64,000 bases of DNA from Ascochyta rabiei (taxonomy: Eukaryota; Ascomycota; Dothideomycetes; Pleosporales; Didymellaceae). The stretch is taken from NCBI RefSeq assembly GCF_004011695.2, contig NC_082411.1:1031001-1095000 (forward strand), given 5' to 3'. Numbering within the stretch: position 1 is the stretch's first letter; the number at the start of each line of letters is the position of its first letter. Below are positions 1 through 12,107 of the stretch, in pieces. The notes beneath the pieces are model-generated. The model was not told the origin of the DNA, made no database searches, and was given only the letters and a program-made list of their open reading frames with translations. A program made the translations under genes and the position numbers.

Positions 1-363
1 GCCGGCCAGATAGATTTTCACACAAAAAAGCGATAGGCTTGATCGAATACCCCAACTCTATAGCTTTGCGTGTTTAAAAATATAATATGATCTTTTGGAG
101 TGATTGGCTCTTCGTGATGTCAACCGTACTTTGGAGCGAAGGTGAACCAAATAAAAAATTGAAAATTGAATCATGCTCGTCTCGCAATAACTACAAGAAG
201 CCAGTACCAGAAGATATAAAGTCCTGAACCATGGATCGATCTTGCAGTATCTCCATGAAAGACTCCCCACTCTCTCTCTTCTCCCTTCCAGGACAGACCA
301 CAACAGCAAGAAGAGGAGCCTCTCTCCCACAAAGTCAACCAACCCAACGCACTCGAACACGAA
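1..363. other. Left-edge intergenic stretch
   Basis: I see no convincing gene here. Reading frames that cross it are antisense or out-of-frame extensions of the simple-repeat region that follows. It may hold the promoter of the putative gene starting at 364. Confidence 0.5.
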
Positions 364-1012
364 ATGATCTCCCCAACTCCCACTCCAGCTACACCCCCAG
401 CTACACCTCCAGCCCCAACCCAACCCATCCCCACAAGCCCACGGGCACACGTCAAATACATGCTCTCGGGCTTACGCCGTACTCGGAAAGGCAGTGCGCC
501 ATGCGAAGCTCCTGGTCTTGCTTCTGCCTCTGCTTCTGCTTCTGCCTCTGCTTCTGCTTCTGCTTCTGCTTCGGTATCTGGATGTGGATGTGGATGTGGA
601 TGTGGATGCTCGGACAGCGCAGCAGCGGAGGGCATGAAGACTCTGAAGAACAACAAAGAATCGCCATCTCAGTCTCCGTCTGAATCTCATTCTCAGTCTC
701 AGTCTCAGTCTCAGGACGAGGTCAAGGTCAAGGTCAAAGAAGAGGATAGGATCGCGGAGGAAGCTGATGAGGAAGCTGATGAGAAGGTCGAGCAGAGGGA
801 TGTTGTGGGTTACCTGGCTGTCTTGTAAGTCGATTCGTACCCTCTCTCGTCTTTTGCTTGGATCGGCTTGGTTTTTTGTGGCTGTACGTGCATGGGATGG
901 TGTTGAGTGTGGGCTGATTCCTCTCGATAGCATATCGGTTCCGTATCGGGTGCGCAGTGAGGAGGGCAGGGGAGAGGGTGGGGTGAATGAGGCGGGGGGT
1001 GGAGACTCGTGA
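364..1012 (+). CDS. Putative low-complexity protein, two exons
   Basis: I recognise no family. The first exon opens at ATG 364 and encodes a Pro/Thr-rich start, an (Ala-Ser)n run, a (Gly-Cys)n run, a (Ser-Gln)n run and an acidic tail (KVKVKEEDR, then EADEEADE). These runs come directly from hexanucleotide repeats in the DNA. The frame would stop at 826-828, but a GTAAGT donor lies at 825 and an acceptor (CGATAG) ends at 930. Splicing 825-930 (106 nt) keeps the frame open to TGA at 1010-1012 and gives a protein of about 180 residues. No domain, signal peptide or membrane helix is evident. The simple repeats make a chance open frame quite possible, so this is a weak call. Confidence 0.3.
525..714. 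repeat. Cluster of hexanucleotide microsatellites
   Basis: Three adjacent simple repeats follow one another: GCTTCT/GCCTCT units at about 527-572, GGATGT units at about 578-610, and CAGTCT units at about 669-713. All are multiples of three or six and lie in the putative gene at 364-1012. Confidence 0.85.
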
Positions 1013-1123
1013 AGCAGGATGGAAATCCGCAGAGTGGGAGGAGGGGGTTTGGGTTTGTGGTGCGGGATCGTTGGGGTTTAGAGGCGATCAAGTCTATGCA
1101 GTAGTATTACGCGTATACGGGTA

Positions 1124-2670
1124 TCATGATTTGCCAGGCTCCAGGCTCTCGCTAGACGGCTTTGGAGTAGCCGTTCCAACCCCCCGCGACGTCTCTGCTG
1201 CTTCCATCTTTCGCGTGCTTTCCTTGCGCGCTGCGTCTTGCATCTTCTCCAATTCCCACACCAGCTTGTCGGCCACGCGCAACAGCGATCGGCCGTCCTC
1301 GAGATCCAGTCTCCAGCGGTCTTTCTTGGCCTTTGCATATCCAGGGTAGGCAATGCCGGCCTCGAAACTCCTGACTTCCGCATCGATGGCCGCCTGCGTC
1401 CGTTCCAACTCCTGAAGTGAAAGCGCAGGGTTGTGCTTTGAGAAATCGTGCGCGGTCTTGGGCAGCCAGGCGGCGAGGGAGCTGTCGGCTGGTGTAGACG
1501 CATCTAGGATAGCCTTGTGTTGCAGCGACATGCGCCAGTTGATGAGTCTTGACTGGAGCTGCTCTGCGGCGCTGCGGATCTTGTTGTAGGTGATTTGCAA
1601 AAGCTGCAATTCCTCAAGACGCTGTCTGCGCTCCTCGTCGTCCGCGTCCTTGAGGTGGCAGTATTCGTATTGCCTGCGCGCGCTGATGAAAAGTATGAAC
1701 TCGGCTTCCTTGAGCAGCGCTGCAATCTCCACCTCGTGCTCCTCGATCTTTGCATACGTAGCTTCCACGCCGATATGCTTCAGGTCATCCGCGTAGTCGA
1801 ATGGTGGGATGTAGTATGACTGGTCCTCGTGTACGGAGTTATCGTCCGACGTGCTCACGTACACATTCGACTCTCGGAGGTCGGGGGCGTCAGACGCGTG
1901 CTCTTCAGCGTGCTCAGAGGCAGTGTCTGGAGACTGCTGCGAATACCAAAAAGCATTGTGACGGATGTACAACTGGATCAATGGATTGAATTGTGCCATC
2001 GTCTTCTTGTCCCAGAACAGGTCCCAGAACTCAAGCGTGCGTCTCTTCAGTTGTCGCTCCAGACGCACACGAGCCTTCTGTCGCTCACCAGTGTACTGCA
2101 GGTACCCATACACACCGACAATGCCGGCGCAGGCCCCAATGTTGGCCAGACCCAAGCAGCATGTCCACCGCGGTATCACTAGCAGGCGGCGCATAAAGAG
2201 GGTGGGAACGGAGGCGGCGAGTCCCACGCCCGCGCCAACAAGACAGCCGTCATCCACGCCAAGACTCTCTGTGCGTTCGTACAGCTTCCACGGCTTCACT
2301 GCATCGTTCTTCTGCGACAGCACGAGCGACGTGAAACGGGAATGGTAGTACCAGTTCGCCGTGGCGCCCAGCACGCCTGCCCACAAGCCCAATTTCGCCG
2401 ACGATCTTATCAGAAGCGCCGGCCTGGGAGCAGCATAGGCTGGCGCTGCCCGGTGCCCATACCGGGTAGCGAGGGATGTGTACGCGGCGGCGGCGACAGT
2501 CGAGCCGAGGACCGAGTACTGCAGCGTTGCGTTGGCACCGAGAGGATCTGGCCGTTTAGGGACGAGCCTGTGCTGTTCTTCCCCTGGAGGGCGTGTTAGT
2601 TGCGTGAAGGCGCGTAGAGCGGGCGGCGCAAGGCTGACTGACCAGGCGGCACGAAAAGACGGAATACCAT
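1124..2670 (-). CDS. Predicted multi-pass membrane protein, conserved-looking, function unknown
   Basis: Two exons: 2670-2643 and 2583-1124, with a 59-nt intron (GTCAGT donor at 2642, branch CTAAC, acceptor ending 2584), giving 495 residues. I chose ATG 2670 because its first exon (MVFRLFVPP) splices in frame into the long exon; the unspliced in-frame alternative further upstream runs through the intron. The N-terminal half has about four hydrophobic stretches, around ALQ..LGSTVAAAAYTSL, LGLWAGVLGATANWYY, GAGVGLAASVPTLF and LGLANIGACAGIVGVYGYL. The C-terminal half is long, charged and helical (many Glu/Gln/Arg), so it is probably exposed to the cytosol or matrix. An organelle membrane location is only an inference. 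I recognise no named family. Confidence 0.75.
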
Positions 2671-3333
2671 CTTGACCGAGCGGCAGCTGCAGACTGATTG
2701 CGGGCAAAGACGTATCACAGCTTCATAGGGAGCAGTTGCACGTGGGAAGAGGAGCAAGGCCGCAAGAGCAGAAGCGAGAGGGAGCGATTCATCGTGGGCG
2801 TGACATGGTCGACAGCGAGGTGGTGAGCGCACAGGGCTGGAGGTGAGGCTGACAGTCCATGTCACACTAGCAAGATGTAGTGTCCAAGCCACATGCACCA
2901 GACTTGACCACGTGAGGGCAAAGGTTGCACACACATGTGGCATCTGACTAGGTCATGCTGCCAAACAAGATGCCGTCGGTGGTGTGAGGATTGTGGCGAG
3001 CTGCAGTCTCACGAGCGCATCTGACCCAGCGTTTCCAAGCTCACTGCATGCGCGATCAGCCATGTGTGGGCGAATGTATTTGCACGGCTGGATGACTATC
3101 TGTGCTGCCGCTGCCGGTCTACATGTACCAGAAAGTGGGAAAGACTGTCTGCAAATTCACGCTCGCAAAATACACACAGACCAGAAGGCTTGAAGCCCTG
3201 GATGCTGAGAACCGCCGAACGCCATCGCTAACGTGGACAGAAAAATACCGTCTGCACTTTGTAGACACACGAGAAGAATAAAACAGCCAAAGCGCTGAGA
3301 AGAGAGGTACGAGAGCGCAGGTCCGTCGCTCGC
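2671..3333. other. Intergenic region
   Basis: This lies between the start of the membrane-protein gene and the stop of the first paralog gene. I see no credible coding segment. It should contain the promoter of the gene at 2670 and the 3' untranslated region of the gene ending at 3334. Confidence 0.5.
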
Positions 3334-5800
3334 TCACCGCCTGTGCATCACAATCTTCGCATCCTCATTGCGGAGAAACTCGAACACGCCCCTGTTGAGC
3401 CGGTCCAGTCCGTCTTTGAAGAGATGCTCCGTATTCTCCGTGTTCGCCATGACAGCAAACGTCCTACAGAGCAGATCCTCCGGGCTCACGCCGTCCAGAG
3501 TACTCATATTCTTCCACTTCAAGCGCATGACTCGGAGGTCGTTCATCGCCAACAGACGATCAATGAGTCCTGACGCGCTCACTCCTGATTGCGCAATGAT
3601 CGAGTGTCGAAGGCTGCTGATGGCTTGCCTCTCGTGCAGCCATGCGGTCAGGATGCGGGAACACATTTCGTAGTGGGGACCGAGCTCAACGCGGAAGATG
3701 GCTTCTCCGTGATACCATAGATGGCTGATTCGGGTGAGAACTGCTGCCTCATCGGGTGGCGATGCCGCTCTTGGAAACAGGTACTGAATGAGCAAAGCAA
3801 GAACCTCACATTGGAGCAGGCGCAGGTCGACCACCGCCGCGACAGATCGAGGTAGGTGTGGAGGAGCCACCTCGACGTGCTGGCTCTTCAATACCGGTTG
3901 AGGAGGTTGGACGGCAGCCAGGACAGGAGGAGGCTGGACGGCAGCCGGGACAGGGGGGGGAGGCTGGATGGCTTGGGCATGACCAGCAGATGCTGCCGCA
4001 GGAACGATGCGTATACCGTGGATCGGGGCATGGGTTTCCGTTGGCGCGGGTGCGATGTGCTGATTGTGTGCTCGTGACGGCTGGGTGTTCGCGTCTTGCG
4101 CAAACGGTGTACTGGATCTGCTAGATGGATGGGGGGCAATGGAACGGCCAACGTGGTGGTTGACTGGAGTATGCGTGCGACTCGGAGGCTGAGCTGATGC
4201 TTGTTGCTGGTGTAGTGGGACGTGGCTCCTAGAAGGTGTGAAATTTTGGGATTGACTTTCAGAGCGAGCTTTGACCTGAGCGGCCTGGCTTTGGGGTGAG
4301 CTCTGAGGGTGTGGAGCCGGCTGGGAAGTAGCCTGAGGAGCAAGCTGTGTGTGTTGAACGGCTTGGGCCACAGAGGACTCGCGACTAAGAAGACCATTGG
4401 TGGGCGTTGGTGAGTTGACTGTACGAAACCCTTGACCGGGGGCAGACGCAGCACTGAGTGCGGGCACTGAACGAGGATCTGGGGTCACGGGTGGCAAAGT
4501 CACGCCGTGAGCGGCTGTGTCGTATGGACTGGTATATGCACGCGGTTCCACACGGTTCTGGCTAGGCGACATCCTCTTCGTATCCAGTGACGGAGCTCGT
4601 GGCGCTTCGCTTGATGGTTCACGAACAGGTGGCAGAGGTGGCGGAGGTGGCGTGTTTACTGCAGTGAAAGTGCCGGGGGTAACGGCGGTGAAAGCGGCAG
4701 CAGATACGGATGCGTTTTCAGAAGATCCAGAGAGTCCGTTGACTTGATTGCTCGACAGTGAGCCGAGTTCCACGCGGGCGCTCTCAGGGCCTGCGTTGGG
4801 GGCTGGTGAGAGGTGATGGTTCTGGTCGAAAGGTCGAACGGGCAGAGGCGGGGTGTTTCCCGCGTCACCAGGAACGGCGAAAGAATCCAGAGGCTTCCTG
4901 GGACTCGTGCTACTTCTTCTTCCTGGTGGCAGCGTGTTGTACGGCCGCTTGGCAGGCGAGGGGGCGTGCTCTTCCCCATCTGACAGTGACCCACCCAGGT
5001 ACGCTGTACTCTTGCGCTTCTTGAGGTTGGGCAATGGCTTCGCATCGACTTCCAGCCCGGCGGAAGCGTCCAGATGTGGTGGAGAGAGCGATTGCGGGGT
5101 TCCACGTTGTGACTGCAGATGGGTTAACCGATCATGTTGGAATCATGGATCGCGTCATGTGACTCGGAGATATTAGTACACTTACGCCACCTTCCCCGTC
5201 GAAGTCAGCCAGGGTGTCGTAGTCGTTTGCACCGGAGGGCCTCTTAAGCTTCATGTTTCTGATGTAATAGCATGCTTTGATGATGATCCAGCGATGCAGG
5301 TGTATCTTGAGTCTGCACGGATTAGCAGGGTGGAGGCAGACGGAGCCGTGCTCCAGCATGGAGGCTCACATTTCTCTGTGCTCGGCATCGTCGTAGAACA
5401 GGTGCTTGTTGTACGTCTTCTTGGTGGGATCGGGGGTGAGGAGACAGGTGCGATCGGCATGCGTGCCCCAGATAGCGGGTCCGTAGGTAGCGAGCAGCTC
5501 CTCCAGCTCGGCATCTAAGCTGTGCGGATCTGCAGCAAAATCGAGCAGGGCATCTCGTTCCTTGGGCAGCTCTTTGGACAGCTTGGTGACTTCACTGGAG
5601 ATCTTGCGATAGTCCGGGTTGTCGAATTTGGGAATGCCGCGATTCGTCGTGGAGCTGGATGCGGACAAGCCCAGGCCCAAGCACTCCGTCACCTCGCGGA
5701 TAGTAGGCGAGTGGCTGCTGAAAACGCTGATCCATCTTTGCCTATCCCATCGCCGCACGCCGTGCTCCAGATCCAAAGCCAGATTATCTTTGGAGCTCAT
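3334..5800 (-). CDS. Paralog A of an unrecognised fungal two-gene family
   Basis: Three exons: 5800-5370, 5312-5186 and 5112-3334, with introns of 57 and 73 nt (GTGAGC..CAG and GTAAGT..CAG), giving 778 residues. The start is ATG 5800 (MSSKDNLALDL). Residues 1-165 form a compact helical domain with the signatures LPKERDALL, YGPAIWGTHADRTCLLT and IIIKACYY. These are also found in the gene at 7376-9134, with the first intron at the same place and in the same phase (2). The middle (about 190-560) is Pro/Ser/Gln-rich and probably disordered, with a basic KKRK patch near its start that could be a nuclear signal. The last 165 residues are structured again and weakly resemble the C-terminal part of the neighbour. 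Function unknown; I found no catalytic motif. Confidence 0.8.
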
Positions 5801-5828
5801 GGTGAGGCATGAGTGCCGGTAGATGCTG

Positions 5829-5882
5829 CGGTGACGGTGACGGTGACGGTGACGGTGACGGTGACGGTGACGGTGACGGTGA
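5829..5882. repeat. (GGTGAC)n microsatellite, about nine units
   Basis: Nearly perfect tandem hexamer immediately upstream of the start codon of paralog A (30-80 bp away), so it probably lies in the 5' leader or core promoter. On the minus strand it reads as GTCACC repeats. Confidence 0.9.
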
Positions 5883-6317
5883 AGAAAGGATGAGGATGGG
5901 GATGGATGGTGCACGCCGAACGAGGAAACGAGTATGTGTTAGATTGAGACCCAGTAACGTAAAGGGGAGTGCGCTAGCTAGCGTAAACGTTCCACTAGTC
6001 GCAGATGCCTTTTCTTTTGGTAGCAACAAAGTTCGAAATCGCCGTGTCTCAGACAGCGAAGCCGGTCGTGGTGATGGCGCCTGCGTGCGCTGTGCACAGG
6101 ACTGACGCCTCCAGGGACCGATCGGGTGAGGATCGTGGAGTTGCAGTACTCGGACGCTCTGGCAGCAGGCAAAAGCTGGTTCACGAAGCGAGCGAGATGT
6201 GGCCGATGGCAGAGTACGCGTCCCACTCCATGTCTCGATATGACTCGCCGCCACCCCTTGGGTAATCATACTACCGCTCCTAACCCATTGGGTGGGCACG
6301 GCGGGCCAGCTACGCAT

Positions 6318-6366
6318 TGCGCACTTTGCACTTTGCACTGCACTTTGCACTGCACTTTGCACTGCG
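6318..6366. repeat. CACTTTGCACTG tandem repeat
   Basis: Short array built from CACTTTG and CACTG units repeated about four times, in the gap between the two paralogs. Confidence 0.75.
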
Positions 6367-7375
6367 CCCTTGCTTCTGCTCTAGCGTCTGGTGTACGACG
6401 CCCGGCATCGTCCAGCACCACGACGGCAGACTCGGCTACCGTACAGCTGTGCTCATGGCCCATGGATCCCTACGTTGGAGAGTTATGGAGTTATGCTGGC
6501 TTGTGCCAAACCTTGCGAGCCATGCTCCCGTTTCAGCGATAGTCGCCTAGCTATGTACCAGCAAACACGCACGGCCAACTGCGCTTTCGTACAAGGAGCA
6601 CAAATGCATCTATGACGCGCTCGTATCCCATCCTATCGTATCGTCTCTGCCATCTGGCTGCCTACTCGCCTACGCTACACGGCCTGGAATCGCTCATCCG
6701 TGTAACGTCGGAAAACTGGTTTCCCTTTCCCTTGGACTCGCTACCCATCCGACTTGGGTCGTCGTGAGGAGCCGCAACAGGCCGCTGGACCACGTTCGCG
6801 CTGACCCAATGGCCTCTTGCAGAGCGAGAACGAGCGCGAGGCGACTCCCTTGTGTTGAATGCGGCAATCCCTGTCTGTGCTCGCGGGACAAACTTGCCAT
6901 CTTGCCATGATGCCAAACGTAAAAATAGGACGGAGGTATAGACTTGGGTCTAGTCAGATTAATTGACGTGGTACGCAACGTACGACGCTCCGCCCTTGGC
7001 AATACACACTACGCGTAGCGAGCATCATGTCCCGCCCGTGCCCATCAGATCCCAAGCCCAACATAATAGTACAGCTACCGTCTACACCAGCACGCTCAAG
7101 CACGTACCTGCGTAGCCTCGCTCTGCTTGCCCTATGCACGCTGCACCCGACTTTCCATCCGTCACCCGCCTACTCACCCACGAGCCTAGCGCGATCCTAC
7201 ACAGATCCTGCAACGTTGTGAAATGACTGAAACGTCCATGGCCGATTACCCGAATACGATAGTGCTGGCCTATCGCTGATCGACACTACCTACGCTCCTG
7301 AACACCCAAGCCCAAGCCCAAAACAGTAATCTGTACATGAATGCTTTTGACAGCCCGTCCGTGCTTCCCTTTGCA

Positions 7376-9134
7376 CTACCCGACATACCACAGCGTACCC
7401 TTTCCCTCTTCCTCTTCAGTCTTGCGGAAGGGCTCCACGCTCTCTCCGAGCCAGCTCACCACCCTCGTGAACTCGATCGGCTTCCACGCCAGCTCCGCCG
7501 CCAACTTGTCGCCCGCCAGAACCACAAAGGCTTGGCGAAGCAGTTCATCTCTGTCCACCATCAGTCCGTAGCCAAGGCCGAAGCCCTGTCCAATGTCCTC
7601 AAAGTTCGCCATGATGGTTTGTGTCGCGCCCATGAGCGTTCTATGCTGCTGGATGCGCCTCTCGATTTCAGGCGCGCTTTGGCCCTCCGAGTTCCAGCCT
7701 GTTGATTGGTCAGTACTGAAATCACCAGCTCCCAGGCTGGACGGTGTAGAAACGAGTCAAACCTACGTCGGTCTGCACGGTCGAGCGCTGCAAGGTGTCG
7801 TCTAAGCTCGATCCACGTGAGAACGGCGCGCTCCCTTGCGATGAACACCGGAATGTTTTCCACCATCTTGTCGTAGTCCGCTCGCACGCCTTCTCTCCAA
7901 CCCTTCTCCACCCGGTTGAGGAGCGTCTCTTCGTCCCACGGAACGCTGCACTCCTCGTCGTAGAGGAGAGATCGAAGCGCTCGCACGCTGTCGTAGTCCA
8001 ACCCCCGATACGGTGTACTGCCATTCTGCTGGGGTATGTCTTCAAAAGCCGCGTCATCAGAGCGGAAACTCGCGACAAGCTTGGCCACTTCAACGCTTAT
8101 CTGCCTGTCAACGTTGGCTTGGTTGGCTTGCGCAATTGGCTGCTGCACGGCAAGCTTGCTGTCTGCGCCCTGCGCCGCACTAGCATTCGCTGCAGCCCAC
8201 GCTGAGTTCGCCTGTTGCGGGCTGCTTCCACCTCCTGCTACCAGCTTATCCCACACGCCTTCCATCACTTTGTGAGGCGCCGCTTCGTTTTGTGTCGCTG
8301 CTCTCAAGTTACCATTCTCGCCCGGCGCGCCACTGTTGACGGAGCTAAGCCCAAGACCCTCGCGGGAGCCCGCGGTTGGACTTCCACCGGGTTCCGAAGG
8401 GGTTAGCATGGCGGTGGAGGAGATTGGACTTCCACGTGATACTGTCTCGCTTTGAAATACCGAGTTGGGAGCAAGTGCGACAAAGGATGCGGGCGTGCTG
8501 CTCTCACCACTTGCGTTTTGCCCGTTGAGCTCGGCTTCAGCTCTTGCCTTTCGATTCTCCTCCTTCTTCTTTCGCTCTCGGTCCAAACGCTCACGCGCCA
8601 AGATGACGTTGCACGCTTTGAGCCCTATCCACCAATGTAGAAGCTTATGTATGCTGCAGATGCAACTGTTAACTGAAGCCCGTTGCTGCTTGCTCACGTT
8701 TCGCTCCACCTAGTGTGTACTCACAGCTGTTTATCTTCCTCGTTCTCAAAGTATACATCTCTTGGATAGACGCCCTCTTCTACTCCAGGCTCATTCGCTG
8801 TGATCAGGTGCTCCCTGTCACCGACCCTGCCCCAGATCCTACTACCATGCTTTTCAACAAGTGCATCGACCTCGGGCTTCAAGCTATTCTCTTCGCTGAG
8901 ACGCTTCATCAAGTCGTCCGACTCCTTTGGTAACGTTGCAACGATGTCGCCCATATCTTGCACCAATTCCCTAACTAATGCAGATTCAAAGTTGGTCTTG
9001 CCCCGCTTGTTCGAAGACCATTTGGCGCGTAATCCGAGCCGTTCGATTAGCTCGTGCATGCGAACTTTACTCCGGTTCTTCATGATATCGATCCAGTCTT
9101 TCGACGTGGCATACGTGATTGCGGAGCCGTCCAT
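7376..9134 (-). CDS. Paralog B of an unrecognised fungal two-gene family
   Basis: Three exons: 9134-8725, 8653-7767 and 7698-7376, with introns of 71 and 68 nt (GTGAGT..CAG, GTAGGT..CAG), giving 539 residues. The start is ATG 9134 (MDGSAITYATS). The N-terminal domain matches paralog A: LPKESDDLM, HGSRIWGRVGDREHLIT and GLKACNVIL align with its LPKE, IWG and KAC signatures, and intron 1 is at the same codon and phase. A charged linker (DRERKKKEENRKARAEAE) follows, then a disordered Ser/Gly/Gln-rich stretch. The C-terminal helical domain (RVEKGWREGVRADYDKMVEN onward) can be aligned loosely with the C-terminus of A. The order is head-to-tail with A, 1.6 kb apart, so this looks like an old tandem duplication. 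Function unknown. Confidence 0.8.
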
Positions 9135-10320
9135 GATTGCGGTTTTGCTTGCATTGGTGGGCGCTGCCGCGCATACCCCGATCGATGGGAGGGTGCAGAC
9201 AATGCCACTTCCTTACTGTCCAACGGCGTGTCGCAAGATGATGCCGGTCATAGGAAGGCGATAGACATGGGCGTTTCGTTAATCTCGCCGCATAGGAGCA
9301 TCGGCAGTTGATCTGCGACCCGCAAGAAGGTACAAATGGTGAAGGGAGAGGGCGCGAAGGATGTGCAGATAAGCTCAGTCAAGGGCGCAGCCCTACCGAC
9401 CACAGCCGTGAGAGAAGCAAATGCTCAATTGATGAACAGACGGCAAGAAAGATGAAGCAGCTTTGCGTCCATGTCGCCTTGGAAAGACTTGCGTACAAAG
9501 CCCTAGAAACGGGAGCGGATCCTCGTGGCAGAATCACCTCATTGGTCAACACGTCCACACCGGACTACCGGACTTACACAAAACTCGTCAAAGCTTGTCC
9601 GCGCAATCGCCCTCGCCATTTCCTGGTCGGGAATCATCAATTCTAGTGCGTCTCCAGAATCGCCCTTGCCTGCACGGACCATGTATTTTGTACAAGTCGG
9701 CCGACCCCTGATGGTCGATGCTACCCTGATACGAAGCCGGTCTACGTGTCGTATACCCACGCTCTACATTCGGAAACGGTATTCGCGCTTGTCACTCTGA
9801 AGCTTAGCGGATCAGAGCAGAGTAACGACATGGCAAGTAGACACTCGCATTGCGGAGAAAGCCGGCTACGAGCCAACAGTCTTTGGTAATAAGTACGAGA
9901 GCTAATTAATGCTATGCTCTGGATCAGCTGCACCCTGAACGGGCGTTACGAGACTTCAGCGTCTTGTCTTGAATCTGAAGAGCAGTGACTGTTACGCTCA
10001 AGGCCTCCAGCAGTACTGCTTTACAGGCTGCCGCCGAGACACCCAGGTCGGAATCTGCTGCATCGTAAAAGGAAGTGAACTGGCAGGATGTTTCGTCAAA
10101 TGAAGTTACAGGTTTTGCTATAGGAAGCGTGTGAAGGGTGTCGTAATCACACATTCCGCGCATGTATCAGCATCGCGATCGTGACGAGTACTGTAACCGC
10201 TCGAGAAATTGGTTCACGCAGGCTGTGCAGGACCAAAGTCACCGATTTTTTTGTTTGTTTGTCAGTCGCCTGCAGTTCCAACCGTCGAATTTGCAGAACT
10301 GCGTCTGTTGCAAGCCCCAT
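9135..10320. other. Intergenic region
   Basis: About 1.2 kb between the start of paralog B and the stop of the sugar transporter. Open frames are short and not protein-like. No repeats or RNA genes were recognised. Confidence 0.5.
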
Positions 10321-12107
10321 CTAAGCCTTGGGCTCGTAAGAGACGTCCTCAACCTGGCCGGGCCCCTTGTTGGTGGAAACCTTGACGTCACCTGCCTCGA
10401 TATCGCGCTGAAGCTGGTCGAGACGCGATTCGATCTTGCCAGCCCTCCACGCAGGGATGCCGCTGTCGAAGACGGTGTCCATCTCTTCAAGAGTCTTGCC
10501 CTTGGTCTCAGGCGCTGCCAAGAACATGTGGATCAGAGCAAGGCCGTTGAAGGTGCCAAAGATCTGAGTACAGTGTTAGCCGTGTGCGGCAACTACGTGC
10601 AAACCGAGAAGCTCACCATATACATCTTCCAGTTGATGCTCCAGAGGAGAGGAGGGACGGCAAAAGCGAGAATGCAGTTCTGTGAAACTGGTCAGTAGTT
10701 CATTCGACAGCCTTTGACCAGTTCCAAACTCACCCATGTCCAGTTACTGGCTGTGGCCAGAGAAACAGCCTTAGCACGGACCTTGGCAGGGAAGATTTCC
10801 GACGGGTATGTCCAGGAGACGGGTCCCCAGGTAGTAGCGAAGGAAGCGACGAAAAGATAGGAGCAAGCAACGATGGCCTTGGAGACGCCGCCGTGCTCCT
10901 TGGGAACGACCCAGGAGATGTCCTTGTCGGTTTTATCGGGGTTGGGAACTCCGTATGAGGCCTGGAGAGCTCCAGTGGTAAAAAGCCATGTCATCATCAA
11001 GAAACTGCCGACGAGGAGCGCCGGGCGACGACCGAACTTGTCTAGGTACAAAATCGCGGGCAAAGTCATGGCGACGTTGATGATATACTGGATAGACGAG
11101 GTCAAGAGCTCGTCTGCGATGCCGGCGCCGCGCATGATAAACACGATATAATACATCATTATGTTCATGCCGCACAGTTGTGACCACATTTGGATCGACA
11201 TGCCGAGGATGACACGCTTGAGGATGCGGGGCTTGACAAGCGCAGCGAAGCTGGTGACAGCCTCCTCGCGCTCGAAGCGGAGAGCTTCCTCGATCTCTTT
11301 GTACTCGGCAAGGACCTTTGGGTGGTTGACATCGCCCGAGCCGTGGAGGTTGGCGAGGACAGTGAGTGCCTCCTCCCAGCGATCCTTGGACGCGAGCCAA
11401 CGCGGGGAACGAGGGAAAAAGAAGAGGCCGACGAACAGGATGGCGCCTGGAACCGCCTGGATGCCCCATGGGATGCGGAAAGCAGCTGTTCCTTGGAGCT
11501 CGTTTTTGACGCCGCCATCGTAGAAAGAAGAGCCGTACTGGATGAAGTATTGAATCAGAATTCCCCACGTAATAGCCCACTGCTGAAACGATACAAATCG
11601 GCCGCGGCTCTCCTTGGGTGCGATCTCACTCTGGTATACCGGGACGATGGCCGAACAGATACCGATGGCGAAGCCACCGACAACACGGCCAACACAGAGA
11701 AGAGCGACACCGTTAGAAGCAGCCTGGAGGATAGCACCGACGCACCAGATGATGGCTGCAATCTGGATAGCGGTTCGGCGAGACAGGCGATCGGCAATGA
11801 AGGAGGAACACAGGGCACCGAAAAGTGAGCCAGCGGGCATGGAAGCGGTCTGCTTGGCGTCAGCGAGCTGTCATTTTGTTAAAAAGATGCGCTCTTACGA
11901 TACCACCCTGACGGGTGCCTGCGGGATGGCCAAAGTATCTGCCATAGGCGGGCGTTCCAAGCACGCCGGACATGGAAGAGATGTCGAAACCGAAAAGTCC
12001 ACCACCAATGGCGGCGAAGCCACAGATGGCGTAGATGTTGTAGAAAGTCTAGCTAGAGTTAGTTGTCATGAACTGTGTGTGTCGAGCGAGTGAGCTCCCA
12101 CCTTCAT
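10321..12107 (-). CDS. MFS hexose (sugar) transporter
   Basis: Five exons: 12107-12102 (only ATG AAG), 12048-11899, 11849-10734, 10679-10617 and 10563-10321, giving 525 residues. Introns are 49-54 nt. The intron ending at 11850 was placed so that the product reads RQGGI-TASMPAGSLFG, as in related transporters. Sugar-porter hallmarks are visible: GGGLFGFDISSMSG in helix 1, RVVGGFAIG, the cytosolic SPRWLASKDRWEEA, FGRRPALLVG, and PETKGKTLEEMD after the last helix. The length is normal for a 12-helix plasma-membrane hexose uniporter or proton symporter of the high-affinity glucose/STL1-like type. The substrate cannot be read from the sequence. The six-base first exon is unusual but is the only in-frame start before an upstream TAA. 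Confidence 0.92.

Larger units (their letters stand above)
5801..7375. other. Intergenic region between the two paralogs
   Basis: About 1.6 kb without a supported gene. It contains a GGTGAC hexanucleotide repeat at about 5829-5880 just upstream of paralog A, and a CACTTTGCACTG repeat at about 6318-6366. Open frames here are short, overlap on both strands and show no recognisable protein. Confidence 0.5.

Noticed and set aside
11868..11898. 31-nt intron in the sugar transporter
   Set aside because: Too short, and it would insert LADAKQ before TASMPAG. The longer 49-nt version ending at 11850 matches the family and has a proper branch site.
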